DNA from: Odontocerum albicorne
Taxonomy: Eukaryota > Arthropoda > Insecta > Trichoptera > Odontoceridae
Reading direction: 5' to 3'
NCBI GenBank assembly: GCA_949825065.1
Contig: OX463859.1
Coordinates: 23,577,847 to 23,641,846 of the forward strand
Length of the DNA stretch: 64,000 nucleotides
The notes beneath the pieces were generated by a model. The model worked only from the letters and a program-made list of their open reading frames with translations. It was not told where the DNA came from and did no database searches. Position 1 is the stretch's first letter, and every line of letters begins with the position of its first letter. A program made the position numbers and the translations under genes. Below are positions 20,089-30,134 of the stretch, piece by piece.

Positions 20089-21389
20089 GTAACAGACCCA
20101 CCCAAAGGGTTAACACGAAAATTCGCTATTATGACTCCTACAAGCTTAAGTACTCAAATTCCTCCTGTGACAACAGGCACATTCCGATCCCTCGCCTGAG
20201 TTTTTATTGTATGGTAGGTAAACTTCATACTGTTAATAATTTGACAAACTTGCCGTGATGAGTTTCAAAACGAGGTGAAATATGTATGATTATATAGCAG
20301 CACTGTTATGCAGCATGCCAAGTAAGCGACAGATGTTTATATATACGAGTACAACGAAAATGTAATGCGATACCGTACTAGATCTTTCTTCCATAAGAGA
20401 TTGCCAACAAGTAAATTTCAACCATGGAAAATTCAATGTGTAACTGATATCAATGAAATTCGAATGAGCCCAATAGAAATGGAAATTAATTATTATCAAT
20501 TTATTCGTTAATAAAAAAAAATATGTTTTAAACTTATTATTGAGTAATTAAACATTGTCCGAGGATTCTAAAATACTGATTATAAAATGTTTTAAAACCA
20601 CTCCTTATTGTAAAGATTAAAAAATAAGCATTTCTATCTTCTAAAACAAAAAGATAAATTTGTCTTTATTTAAATAAAATAACACTCCGAGACAGAATCC
20701 GTAATTCTTAAATGTGATGAGTCTGCAACACAGAAAAAACAGTCAAATGAGGTAGACAACGAAGAAGATATTAGTATCAACATGTGGAGAGAATGGAAGA
20801 ATCACGCCTCCCTCATATTTTCAGGGAAGGCGGGTAATGTTTGTTGCGATATATTCTATAAGGACTCGTTAACATACACATTAACTGTAAAGAACTCATA
20901 TAAAGAACTCGTATCAACGATATATTTTAATGTTCTAGACAGATCATTTCGTATTAACTGGGTTCTCAGGGGTTTCACACAAAAAAATATAAATTTTTCT
21001 CGTCCTTTGCGGGGTCGTACAGATGGATGTGGACATCTTGCTCCAGGAAGGAGCTGATAGAAGGATAATTTTAGATTTCTTAGTATTGATTTTTGTATTG
21101 CTTTTGAATTAAATATGAAGAATTTAAAGCAGCTTTGCGATAAAAAGGACAATTTGTACTTGTGACTTTTTTTAATTTGTTTTGATTATTCGTTAAACTA
21201 TGTTTTTATCAATTTTGTTGTTCATTTTAGTTATGTGATATATGTAAAGTTTTTAATTGATGTATATCATTGGTTCTGTAAAATTACTATCGATATTTTA
21301 TTAAAAAAATTGTTATATAAATTAATAAATATCGTTCTCTATGTCATTCCTGCTGGTAATCGACAACTAGGTAGACCACCCATGAGATG
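20089..21389. other. Spacer of 1.3 kb, nothing recognised
   Basis: Open frames at 20290-20499 (minus) and 20782-21057 (plus) show no family features that I can name. 21002-21056 is less AT-rich but unassigned. Confidence 0.4.
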
Positions 21390-21760
21390 CATGGTCACGC
21401 GGTAACGCACTAGACTTCCGTGCGGAAGATCGCTGGTTCGAATTCCGCGCTGTGCTACTCCCCTCGAATGATACAGGATTTGTTTCCGCAAAGTACACGA
21501 GGGTATAAAGATACCTATGACTTCCGTCATGTATATTCTTTCAAAAAAGAGAAAAAGAAAACATTCCGCTGTGCTCCGATCGTCTCACTTCGGAGTGCAA
21601 TCGAATCCAGTACAGCGTGACTGATGAGTTAGCTAGTATGCAATAGCTCACGCACTTAAAGGGAAAAAAAGGCGCAGCTTCGCTTTCCAACAGAATTGAC
21701 GTTAGAATAATGAGAGAATCCTCGACTACGAGGCCCAGCAATGACAATGACGGGGAAGAG
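21390..21760 (+). mobile_element. SINE S2, copy 1
   Basis: A second tRNA-derived family. The head reads 'catggtcacgcggtaacgca' (A-box region) and 'gctggttcgaattcc' (B-box, 21435-21446). Body and end ('atcgaatccagtacagcg', 'gctcacgcacttaaa') match 50943-51305. The match continues to 'ggcccagcaatgac' at about 21740, so the element extends past the A-rich point. The open frames crossing it are not genes. Confidence 0.75.
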
Positions 21761-21823
21761 ATCACCCAAAATAGATAGAGACAGATGATAGTGTACGTCC
21801 CAAGGAGAATACAAGAAAAATAG

Positions 21824-22072
21824 ATCGCAAGATCTAATAGAAGAATAAGAAGCTTTCATGAGGGTTTTTCTCGCGAGGATGCAATCTACCACCTGCAGAA
21901 GTATATTGCGGACACATCGGAGAAAAGTCTTCATGATATTTCCCAGCATTTAAGGAACCTGCGACAGGGTATTCTTTTCAAAAATCCTCAAAATATCTTC
22001 GCTATAATTAAGGACTGTTTGTGGACCCGTCGGGTGAAGCTCGACTGCAGTAAGATATTTTTGAAGAGGTAA
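21824..22072 (+). CDS. Candidate host exon, product not recognised
   Basis: An 82-codon stretch without ATG stays open from a TAG at 21821 to a TAA at 22070. Composition is gene-like: 'GFSREDAIYHLQKYIADTSE', 'KSLHDISQHLRNLRQG', 'NPQNIFAIIKDCLWTRRVKL'. It is hydrophilic, probably helical, with no membrane segment, and matches none of the transposon domains seen here. It ends in 'gaagag|gtaaat', a fair splice-donor match at 22068/22069. Alternatively, a 1-bp shift at the T run near 22060 would lead into another frame that stays open to about 22150 ('EVNVGIQFVGVVKVSDGWKL'). It could be an exon, a processed pseudogene or part of an unknown element. No clear acceptor precedes it. Confidence 0.3.
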   Translation: MARSNRRIRSFHEGFSREDAIYHLQKYIADTSEKSLHDISQHLRNLRQGILFKNPQNIFAIIKDCLWTRRVKLDCSKIFLKR

Positions 22073-22357
22073 ATGTCGGAATTCAATTCGTTGGTGTTGT
22101 CAAAGTAAGTGATGGTTGGAAACTCAAAAAAGTTAACCAACTGTAAATTCATAGATATTCAGCGATTATCATCTCCCGAACACCCAATAAACTAAATTAT
22201 TAATAGTATCAGGAAACCATACACCATATCCAAATCTATTGATTTACAGTGAACGTTTACAAAGTGTCAATCAATATTAATAAGTGGGAATGTGAATAAT
22301 TGAAAAATGAGATCCGTCTCAGGAAATAAAGGCAATGTATTGAATTGCAATACACTT

Positions 22358-22590
22358 AGTTATTGTATTGTAATACAAAATATATTGAATTGTAACACAC
22401 AATAAACCTGGTATGTTAATTACCATGTGTCAATATCTTCCAATCAACCAAAAATATATTATATTAAGAAAGCCGTAAGTGAAAACCCCACTGGATTTTA
22501 AAAAAAAAGTAATAATAGGAATCGAGCCTCAAAACCCTAGACTGGAAGACAAGAGTCGTAACAAGTAGGCCACAGAGGTTGTCAACAAAG
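22358..22590 (-). mobile_element. SINE S1
   Basis: The reverse strand shows the head 'gacaacctctgtggcctact', a degenerate B-box 'ggctcgattcc', the body and a tail ending in TTGTATTG-type repeats near 22358. Fairly complete but diverged. Confidence 0.7.
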
Positions 22591-23183
22591 GAGATAGGTG
22601 TAATAGTAGAGATAACGACAAACGCTTCCATGGAAATAAATCTTCTTAGTACAAATTGAGGCCTGAAGAGTCTCTTTGAGCAGTTCCTTCTTCATCACCA
22701 CATGACATCACGCTCGTAAAAAATAAAGAAGATTTCGATCGTCTAATGTAGGCCGTGATAGATGTGAATTTATTTTGTCCCCATAACAGCATTGAGTGGT
22801 TGATGGGTCGAACTGAACTGAACTATGGAATGGAGACGTGTACAATGAGCTAGGAAACATCATGCAGAGTGTAAGCCCTTTGAGATGTGGATTAACAGAA
22901 TTAACAGACGTGTCATCAATATTCCCTGAACGGGTCGTATAACAAATTGGGAAGGGCTTGTGTGTATGAATAAAAACTTAGAATTACTTAAAACTTAAAT
23001 GGTTCGCAATATGCGGCGTCTCGGTTTCATAATGAAAAGCATAACTTACATTATATTACAACTAATAATCAAGGGGAAAATTAATTGCAAATGAGACAAA
23101 GAGAGACGTCTTACCTGTTTGTTTAAGAACTTCCAGGAATGGTTTGGGTCAAGTTTTGCTGAGATGTTTTGGGTTGCAGTAAA
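22591..23183. other. Spacer between candidate exons, nothing recognised
   Basis: No open frame longer than about 35 codons. If 21824-22068 and 23184-23405 belong to one gene, this would be intron. Confidence 0.35.
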
Positions 23184-23405
23184 CTAGATAGAAATTGCCA
23201 TGTTGGTGGCCAGCTTCGAGAAGAACATTTCGATAAAATCGAACGGAATATTATGAAAGAGCTTTTGCCGTTGCTGGTCGTATGTCTTGGAATAGTCTAC
23301 CTCTTGGTGTTGGATATATGGGTAACGTGTGCAGCTTTAGGAAGCTGGACCGCTTTTGGTAAATTAAATAAAACCCTTTTTGGGAGATATTATCAATATG
23401 TTTGA
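23184..23405 (+). CDS. Candidate last exon encoding a membrane segment, possibly tetraspanin-like
   Basis: After 'ttttgggttgcag' (a possible splice acceptor ending at 23183) the frame is open to a TGA at about 23403: 'KLDRNCHVGGQLREEHFDKI', then the strongly hydrophobic 'LLPLLVVCLGIVYLLVLDIW', then a polar tail ending 'GRYYQYV'. A cysteine-containing polar stretch, one long hydrophobic helix and a short cytoplasmic tail are the layout of the end of a tetraspanin (large loop, TM4, tail). That assignment rests on architecture only. Codon composition contrasts with the AT-rich surroundings. A chance frame or unknown element remains possible. Confidence 0.3.
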   Translation, partial: LDRNCHVGGQLREEHFDKIERNIMKELLPLLVVCLGIVYLLVLDIWVTCAALGSWTAFGKLNKTLFGRYYQYV

Positions 23406-23524
23406 TGTTATATAAACACTACACAATACACTACACCTAAAGCAGAAATGTTACTATCACATATCAGAAGATCAACGAAGGTTTCAGACAAAATCGTAAT
23501 AAATATGAACTTAACCTTTTTATT

Positions 23525-23703
23525 TCTTGTACCTAAATAGTGACACAAGAATTAATAGCCCGAAGAAGGTAGCTTTAAGCCAGAACAACAATGTATTGAA
23601 AGAAAAAAGCTCTAAATAAAACAAGTTCAGAAACCGCTGGGAATCGAACCAGACACGTCTTGGTGTAAAACAAGCATGCTTAACATGGGACCACGGCACC
23701 ATT
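23525..23703 (-). mobile_element. SINE S3 (third tRNA-derived family)
   Basis: The reverse strand reads 'ggtgccgtggtcccatgtta', then 'tctggttcgattcccagcgg' (B-box), followed by about 110 bp ending in 'aagaaataaaaa'. It resembles a tRNA more closely than S1 does, but the stems do not close well enough to call a functional tRNA. Only one copy is seen. Confidence 0.55.
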
Positions 23704-24043
23704 CATGTTTTTGAGAGAAAATATTTCAATCAATATTTGGTTTTCGTGAAAACATTTTTTTTCAACCAACCAGCTCATGTTGGATACATTAAACTAACTT
23801 GTTCCATAACAGAGAATGACAACTCTCAATCAATAATGGTAGAATGGTATTTGTGTTTGTCTTTCTTTGGTAAACTTTCTGCGGTTTTCTTACAAAATAT
23901 GTTATTCTAAACGTATGCATAATCGGAGAAGTACTTTATCTAATGACCGCAGCCACCATCTTCCTATCGTAATACTCAACTTACATATATTTATTTTGTT
24001 ATATTTTACATCTATCAATGTTAGTGGATTTGAATTTTGAGTT
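23704..24043. other. Spacer, mostly nothing recognised
   Basis: 'ctttctgcggttttcttaca' near 23876 is the reverse of a phrase in repeat Y; too short to call a copy. Confidence 0.35.
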
Positions 24044-24280
24044 AGAGCGTCATTGACGAGAGCGGCTTTCTAAACGTCGCTAAATAAATTATTGATGTAA
24101 AAAGTTGCCAGTCTGGTTTTCACTTAAAACCTCTTTAACTTATTTCTGATTGGTTGAAAGATATACCAGATGACGATAAACCCACCAAGTTGTATTGTTT
24201 AAAACGAAAGCATTGAAAAATTGAACCAAAACCTTCGAGTCGAATATCAACTTCTTATCAACTGGGCCACGGAGGTTGTC
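24044..24280. mobile_element. Rearranged SINE S1 pieces
   Basis: In order: the S1 3' module on the plus strand (24044-24102), the S1 body and tail on the plus strand (24109-24220, 'gccagtctggttttcactta' to 'aacgaaagcattg'), and an S1 tRNA head on the minus strand (24222-24280). The head is inverted relative to the body, so this is two copies or a rearrangement. Confidence 0.6.
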
Positions 24281-24768
24281 TTATTATTATTTACTTTGCT
24301 ACAGCTGATTCCTCAGTTTTATAAAATATAATAAATTATTAATTTTTTTTTATTAAGTCTACAGACTATCGTACAAAACGCTCCACTCAATCATAATTAA
24401 CACCATACACATTTTCTTACACGTGGTAAAATCCCAGACCGCGATCTCTGCTATTCCTAAGTGTTGGGCTTAGGCATGTTTGTTTTCATGTTTTTCATTC
24501 CACCGACCGCAAAAACACGCCAATAAACCATCCCAATTGCCGGAAGGAAGCAGAAGCACTCCTTGGCTCGTTAGTCTGTTTGGAAATAGTGGCATATTTT
24601 TTATCTGTCTGGAGTGGCTAGCTTTTACTTTGCCCCCATGTCTTGCCTATCCTTTCCAAACGATCAACTTTTCGTATGAGACTTTTCAACTCTTCTGAAA
24701 CTGTGAAGCTTTTTAAGTTATTCTGTAATCCATCCATTTGTGGACTAGTGAACATAAACTTGTTCTCA
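24281..24768. other. Spacer, nothing recognised
   Basis: The plus open frame at 24480-24698 ('WLVSLFGNSGIFFICLEWLA') has no assignable family. Confidence 0.35.
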
Positions 24769-24770
24769 TA

Positions 24771-25292
24771 AAGGGCCTTTCAAATTGAGCGGTTTCTTTA
24801 ATTCTATTTTTTTTAATTCTTGAATAAAATATAATGTATGACATTTAAATACAAAAAACAATATCCGCCAAATGTCTCTTGCAGCTCCACAGATGTCCAC
24901 TCTTTTTGTCAGAATTTTCGATGACATTTTGGCATAATTGCGGTTCTGACTCACCAATAACGCGAATAATTTCGTCCTTCAGCCTAGGAATTGATTGAGG
25001 GTCATTCTTGTAGATCTGGCTTTTCACGTAACCCCAGAGAAAATAGTCCAACGGTGTCAGATCCCATGATCTTAATCCAGGTGCTAGATCCCATGGTCAA
25101 TTAATATCACCATTTCCGGAGATTACAATACGTAAAATAATTCAACAATTTGAACGCGTTGTATTATATATAATTTCATTTTTATAAATGTCATATATTA
25201 CACTTCTCAAATGTCACAAGACCCAGGCAAGTTCGCGACGCCATCTATGTTTTATCCAAGAATAAAAAAAACGCTCAATTTGAAAGACCCTT
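24771..25292 (-). mobile_element. Mariner-type MITE M2, copy 1 (522 bp)
   Basis: Inverted repeats ('aaggg(c/t)ctttcaaattgagc' at the left, its complement ending at 25292) are flanked by TA at 24769-24770 and 25293-25294. The minus strand keeps the C-terminus of a Tc1/mariner transposase: 'MDYFLWGYVKSQIYKNDPQS', 'LKDEIIRVIGESEPQLCQNV', in two overlapping frames (24845-25051). 'D(Y/F)FLWGY(V/L)K' includes the region of the last catalytic acidic residue. Everything N-terminal is deleted. The copy at 53320-53871 has the same architecture. Confidence 0.85.
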
Positions 25293-25344
25293 TATAAGCC
25301 TTCTTCACGTATTAATCTGGTAATTGTCAACTTTCATTTAAACA

Positions 25345-25575
25345 TACATGCATACCATCATTCAATTTCCCTGTAATGTAAAGAAGAGAGGACATAGCGC
25401 CAAACTTTCCTACCGCAATACACATCCTTCCTCTTATTCACATCCTTTAATATTTTTATATAACTTCTACGATTTCATTGACATTTTACGTTTTTTTTTT
25501 TTTCAAAATATGATTCACCTGATTCAACCATCCTATCCTTGGTCTTCCTATGCGCTTTCCACTCACGGTGATAGT
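25345..25575 (-). mobile_element. LINE-C fragment, minus orientation
   Basis: The reverse strand encodes 'GKRIGRPRIGWLNQVNHILK', the arginine/proline-rich C-terminus of LINE-C, and ends at 'gcataccatcattcaatttc', the reverse of the family 3' signature. It abuts the next copy head to head. Confidence 0.7.
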
Positions 25576-26066
25576 CCTCAATTCTGTTTTAGTGTCAACT
25601 TTGATGTATGTAAAATAAACGTGGGAGTGGAAAAGATTTACAGGAGCCAAATAAATGCTATAGAAATGTGTGCATTGACAAGAAAACATGGGAAGACAAT
25701 GCACGACAGAATACAATATGAAGTGATTAGGTTTGAATGTGATCTTAAGACTGATGTATTGAGTAAGATGAAGAAGAGCACTCTTAGATGATTTGAGTAT
25801 TTAAAACAAATGAATGTAGAAAGACTAAAAAAAACAAATATAATGTGTAAATGTGAATAAAAGGCGTGAGAGAGTAAGACCAAGCAAAGTATGGTGGGAT
25901 CAAGTGAATACAATTTTGAATGAAGGAGACGTCATAAATATCTTAGGAGTTGTATGCATGTAGGAGATGCGAAGAATATGTATCGAGATAGGAAATTATG
26001 GAACTCTGTCCTCTCTGCCTTCCCCGATAGGCAAATTGCGTGATGGTATGTATGTATGTTCTTCGA
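25576..26066 (+). mobile_element. LINE-C fragment, plus orientation
   Basis: From 'agtgtcaactttgatgtatg' (the 'VSTLMYGSE' region) through 'AIEMCALTRKHGKTMHDRIQ' to the 3' signature 'gcgtgatggtatgtatgtat' at 26040-26066. Several stops and frameshifts. Confidence 0.75.
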
Positions 26067-26095
26067 ATCAATTGCTTTTTTTATAAAGTAATATA

Positions 26096-27042
26096 CGAGG
26101 CATATCCAGAAAGTAAGTGTACTGAATTTTTGTAGGCTACAATTTTTTTTATTTAAACAAAAAAAATACGTGGTTACCGTAGTACATATGTAAGCTATTT
26201 TTCGGCATAGTCGCCATTCCTCTCAATGCAGGTGGTGAAGCGAGGTATCAACTTTTTGATGCATTCCTCGAAGTAGTTTCCCCCCAACCCCTCCGTCTAC
26301 TTCTCCACCTCCTCCTTTACCTCCTCGTCGGTTGAAAACCTTTTTCCACCCATGTGCAGCTTCAGGGAGGTAAAGAGATAGTAATCTGAAGGTACTAGGT
26401 CAGGGGAATGCGCGGGATGGTTCAGGACATCCCATTTAAACGAGGCGAGCAGTTCCTTCGTGGCGTTGGCCGTGTGTGGTCTGGCATTGTCGTGCAGCAG
26501 GCAGACTCCCTTTGTCAGCATGCCTCTCCTCTTGTTCTGAATCGCCCTCCGCAATGTGTTTAGGGTCTCACAGAATCTTGCAGTTGATGGTCTCCCCTTG
26601 AGGCATATATTCAATTAAAATTATGCCTTGACAGTCCCAAAACACGGATGCCAAGATTTTCTTGGCTGAAATTGTGGTTTTGAACTTTTTGGCGGAGGGT
26701 GAAGAGGTGTGACGTGACCGTTTTTAAACTCGCGACACCACTTGTACGATTCATAGCTTTATCACAATATGCAGTTTTCACCTCATTATAAACCTCAACC
26801 GGAGGTTTTCCCTTCCAAACGAGATAACGGATGACGCCGCGTATTTCGCACTTGGCGGGAGATTGGATTGACATTTTTCACGAAACGTGTTGTCGCGTCG
26901 ACACTTCTCAACCTACTGACCTCGAACCGGTCTAGTTGCGGGGGAGAAGGGTCAGGCTACACGGAAGTGTAGCCAACATGTCGAAAATAAAATCCATCCG
27001 GTCTTGAGAGCCTCAGTACACTTACTTTCTGGATACGCATAG
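26096..27042 (-). mobile_element. Mariner element M3 (947 bp)
   Basis: The terminal repeats share 'tatccagaaagtaagtgtac' and are flanked by TA (26094-26095 and 27043-27044). The minus strand encodes a shortened transposase (26200-26874). At 947 bp it is about three quarters of a full mariner. Confidence 0.9.
26195..26874 (-). pseudogene. Mariner transposase missing its central part
   Basis: The N-terminus starts at ATG 26874: 'MSIQSPAKCEIRGVIRYLVW', the first DNA-binding helices, then 'EFKNGH' in another frame. A deletion removes the second helix-turn-helix and the first catalytic Asp region. The frame resumes with 'ASVFWDCQGIILIEYMPQGE', then (26614-26297) 'GVCLLHDNARPHTANATKEL', with the second Asp in HDNARPH, and 'HPAHSPDLVPSDYYLFTSLK', with the third Asp of DD34D. 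A TAG near 26300 interrupts before the true end 'TTCIERNGDYAEK'. With two of three catalytic residues and at least two frameshifts, it cannot be active. Confidence 0.85.
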
Positions 27043-27044
27043 TA

Positions 27045-27750
27045 TATTACGCACGTTTGCCAATGGCTATATATACCTTTATACAAATTTATTACTTAAG
27101 AACTAACTAATATTATTTATATACGAGTATTACAACTATAAGCTAAGTTTATTTTAATTTCTTAAATGTAATTTTTAAATTAATTGGCTTTTGTTACATA
27201 ATTACCATCAATGCCCATGGCAGTGTCCTAAACTTTTTAATTAAAAATCTTTTTTTTTTTAAAAGTAACTAAAATTCAAATTAAAGATGGACGACAAGGA
27301 AAAGAGAGAATATGGCGAGAATTACAAAGAAGTTAAGGACGAGAAATTATTTGAAATAAAAATTGTTTCTTTATTTTTTTTTCTTGGATATGAAGTGATG
27401 GTTTATTATAATAAGCAAATTTCTAGCGAAACACAATTTGATTTTTTTAAACCCCTCTCCTCTTAAGCCCGTATATCATAAATCTAGAAGTGTGCCGGCA
27501 CTCAAGGGGTTGACTCATCTGAAGCCCAACTGATTTAGCGCTCAACCTTTTGTTGTTTACTTTTAATTCTTTCTTCGATTTCCTTTTTTTCTCTCTTTTT
27601 TTTTCGAAATCTTTACCGCACGCTTTATTTACATTCCTTTCTATTTTCTCTTCAAATTCTGCAAATAGTTAATTCTAATTTGGGTTACGAAGATGGTTAA
27701 AAGTTTTATTTTCATTTTGCTCACTGTTATCCAGTTAAAAAAAACGTTTT
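27045..27750. other. Spacer with one tiny open frame
   Basis: ATG 27287 opens 59 codons ('MDDKEKREYGENYKEVKDEK', then hydrophobic residues) to TAA 27464. There is no family match and the second half is AT-driven. Confidence 0.25.
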
Positions 27751-27751
27751 C

Positions 27752-27975
27752 AGTCTGATTTTCACTTGACTCATAAACATCTTTCTGGTTGGAATATATT
27801 GCAGCATGGCAATAATCCTTATAGGTTGTGCTGTATGCAAAAGTGTTATAGGTGGTTCATTTGGGTGCTGCTATACCTACCAGACGTGATTTTTTTTAAT
27901 TAGTGTTTTCAAGTCCTGAGTTAGAGCACCCTTGAGGAGAATTTGTCCTTTAAACGGCGCTATATAAGTTGTCCA
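27752..27975 (+). mobile_element. SINE S1 body, tail and 3' module
   Basis: 'ttcagtctgattttcacttg', 'catctttctggttggaatat', 'gcatggcaataatcc', then about 60 bp later the module 'gagttagagcacccttgagg' to 'ggcgctatataagttgt'. The tRNA head is missing. It links the module to S1. Confidence 0.65.
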
Positions 27976-28269
27976 TCATCTTACTTAAAACATCAGATTT
28001 AGCTTATACTTATCCTTTTATAATTATATTTTTTATTCTATCATACATTGAAATACCACATATTTTTCAACGCACGCATTTACTTGACTATTTACATTCA
28101 TGTACCATATCGATGTTTGATAATAAGAATATTTTTCTTTATTGACAGCAAAAAACGAAGCCGTTCAGGAAAAAACATGCACACCGATATAGGTTTCACG
28201 CAACTTTCAACAAATATTCCAAACCCAATATGACCCACCGATCAGTATTCTTTCCAAAATAAATGTTTT

Positions 28270-28770
28270 AAGTACGAATACTGCTGTCCTAACATCTTAT
28301 GCTTCCATCACTGAACTACAGTGACATGTGTTATTTGGATGCTAAAGAGCATATATTGGATTAGTTGGAGAAACTTCAAAATGTCTGAATACAATTCATA
28401 TTTAACTTCAAAATGTCTGAATACAATTCATATTTAAGTACGAATACAACTGTCCTAACATCTTATGCTTCCGTCACTTAACTACAGTGACATGTGTTAT
28501 TTGGATGCTAAAGAGCATATATTGGATTAGTTGGAGAAACTTCAAAATGTCTGAATACAATTCATATTTAACTTCAAAATGTCTGAATACAATTCATATT
28601 TAAGTACGAATACTACTGTCCTAACATCTTATGTTTCCGTCACTTAACTACAGTGACATGTGTTATTTGGATGCCAAAGAGCATATGTTGGATTAATTGG
28701 AGAAACTTCAAAATGTCTGTATACAATTCATATTTAACCTCAGAAAGTATGACCATGTGTCCGAGTTTCG
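28270..28770 (+). repeat. 166-bp tandem array derived from LINE-B
   Basis: Unit starts at 28270, 28436 and 28602. Each contains 'ctacagtgacatgtgttatt' and reads 'YSDMCYLDAKEHILD' and 'LEKLQNV', the counterpart of 'YADVCYLDVTEKQLD' and 'LLRLQNV' in LINE-B (5160-5240). Units also hold a 32-bp sub-duplication. The last unit runs on into 'NLRKYDHVSEF', again as in LINE-B, so the array sits inside a LINE-B copy. Confidence 0.85.
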
Positions 28771-29220
28771 AAATTTGACTTCAATGGCTTAAAATCAGAC
28801 ATTAAAGGAACCACCGTGTTCTGTCTTCATTATTTTCCGTGCCCTATTTTCAATCCCAATTTTCCTTTATATTTTTGCGCAAAATTCCAGTTTCTTTCAG
28901 AACACGGACGTTCTCTTATATCAGGCATTGAGACACTCATTTGCACACCAACACATCACACACCATTTCCAAGAGTGAAATGAACCTCCAAGAGTGATCA
29001 GATGTAAACTATCCTTATTAACGTTTAGGGATAATTATTTTTTTTTACATTAAATTTAGAATATCCTTTCATCTATTTTTCCCTTTGTTTTCCTTGCGTA
29101 TCCTTAGTCATATAATCTTCCTCTACTTCTTATATTATTGTTTATAGATTGGTCTTTTTTTACTTGATTTTTTTCGCAAAATCTGTCATGGATGAAAACA
29201 GTTCAATGTATCCAAAATAA
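28771..29220. other. AT-rich spacer, nothing recognised
   Basis: Pyrimidine-rich, no supported feature. Confidence 0.45.
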
Positions 29221-29295
29221 TTTAGTTGGTTGGAAGAAATTGGTGTATAGCAATACACACGCCAGATGTACCATGTTAACAAAAGAATGATATCA
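29221..29295 (+). mobile_element. SINE S1 / LINE-B tail fragment
   Basis: 'ttagttggttggaagaaatt' with 'cacgccagatgtacc'. Too short to tell S1 from LINE-B. Confidence 0.4.
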
Positions 29296-29469
29296 TTATA
29301 ATAATAAAGACGAAAAAGTCGAACAGCAGCAATACACATTTTCTAATACTTTCATATTCACGTTGCAATAGCCTTATTCATTAAAATATAAAGGTAGTTT
29401 GAAAAGTTCGTAAATCTCCATGAGATGGTATCACAATTCATAAAATGATGAGGGTAAGAAATTAACGGA

Positions 29470-29735
29470 AACGTTTTATGCGGCATTATTGGACTGTTTG
29501 AAAGAGGTGTTTTCAGTAAGATGAGGAAGGGAGCTTTTAGATGGTTTAGACATGTGGAATGAATTAATGATGAATGATTGACTCAGCAAGTATAACAGTC
29601 TGAACAGCAAGGGGTGCATGCAAGAAGTAGATCGAGGAAAACGTGACTGGACCAAATGGGTCATATTTTAATAGAAGGTAAAGCGAGAAGTATGAATAAA
29701 ATAAGATTGAGCAGGATGATGTGTAAGAATGTGGA
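29470..29735 (+). mobile_element. LINE-C fragment
   Basis: 'agtaagatgaggaagggagc', 'ttttagatggtttagacatg' and 'gaatgtggagga' follow the order of the LINE-C C-terminal coding region (KMRKGAFRWFRHVE); stops throughout. Confidence 0.6.
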
Positions 29736-29836
29736 GGAGGCGGAAGTGTTGTACTTGGATAGAAAAGTTAAGAGATCTGTTTTCTATACGTATTATATTG
29801 TATGTGATAAGTGATGGTATGTATTGTGTTGTATTA

Positions 29837-29950
29837 CACTTTCATTGTATACAGTACAACCTGGCGGACTTATTGCCGTGTGGAAATATCTTCCAACCAA
29901 CCAAAAATATGTTAAAAGGCCTTAAGTGAAAAACCACACTGGAATCGTTT
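29837..29950 (-). mobile_element. SINE S1 tail and body fragment
   Basis: The reverse strand reads 'ttttcacttaaggccttt', 'ttggttggttggaagatatt', 'aataagtccgccaggttgta', 'ctgtatacaatg'. Head missing. Confidence 0.75.
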
Positions 29951-30134
29951 TTAAAAATTTGTTTTTTGCCTTCAATTCGTATTTACATACTAACGTATGT
30001 TTATATGTAAAAACGGGTTGAAGGAAAAACGGTCAAAATTGGCGCACAAAAAGTATTCCAGAACAGCGTCCAAATGTATCGAATTGTTGTCCTCCCATCT
30101 GGTTCGTGGACACCCCCCTTCAAGGCCTTTTTAG

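Noticed and set aside
21824..22072. DNA polymerase epsilon subunit 2 N-terminus
   Set aside because: The pattern of helices and a late Cys recalled that family, but the residues after 'IIKDCLWT' do not fit and the match was too weak to name.
23620..23703. Functional tRNA gene (also the heads at 6707, 21390, 57231)
   Set aside because: A- and B-boxes are present, but the acceptor and anticodon stems do not close and non-tRNA bodies follow; these are SINE heads.
27287..27466. 59-codon ORF as a small gene
   Set aside because: It has an ATG in a purine-rich context, but the second half is low-complexity AT-driven sequence and there is no second line of evidence.
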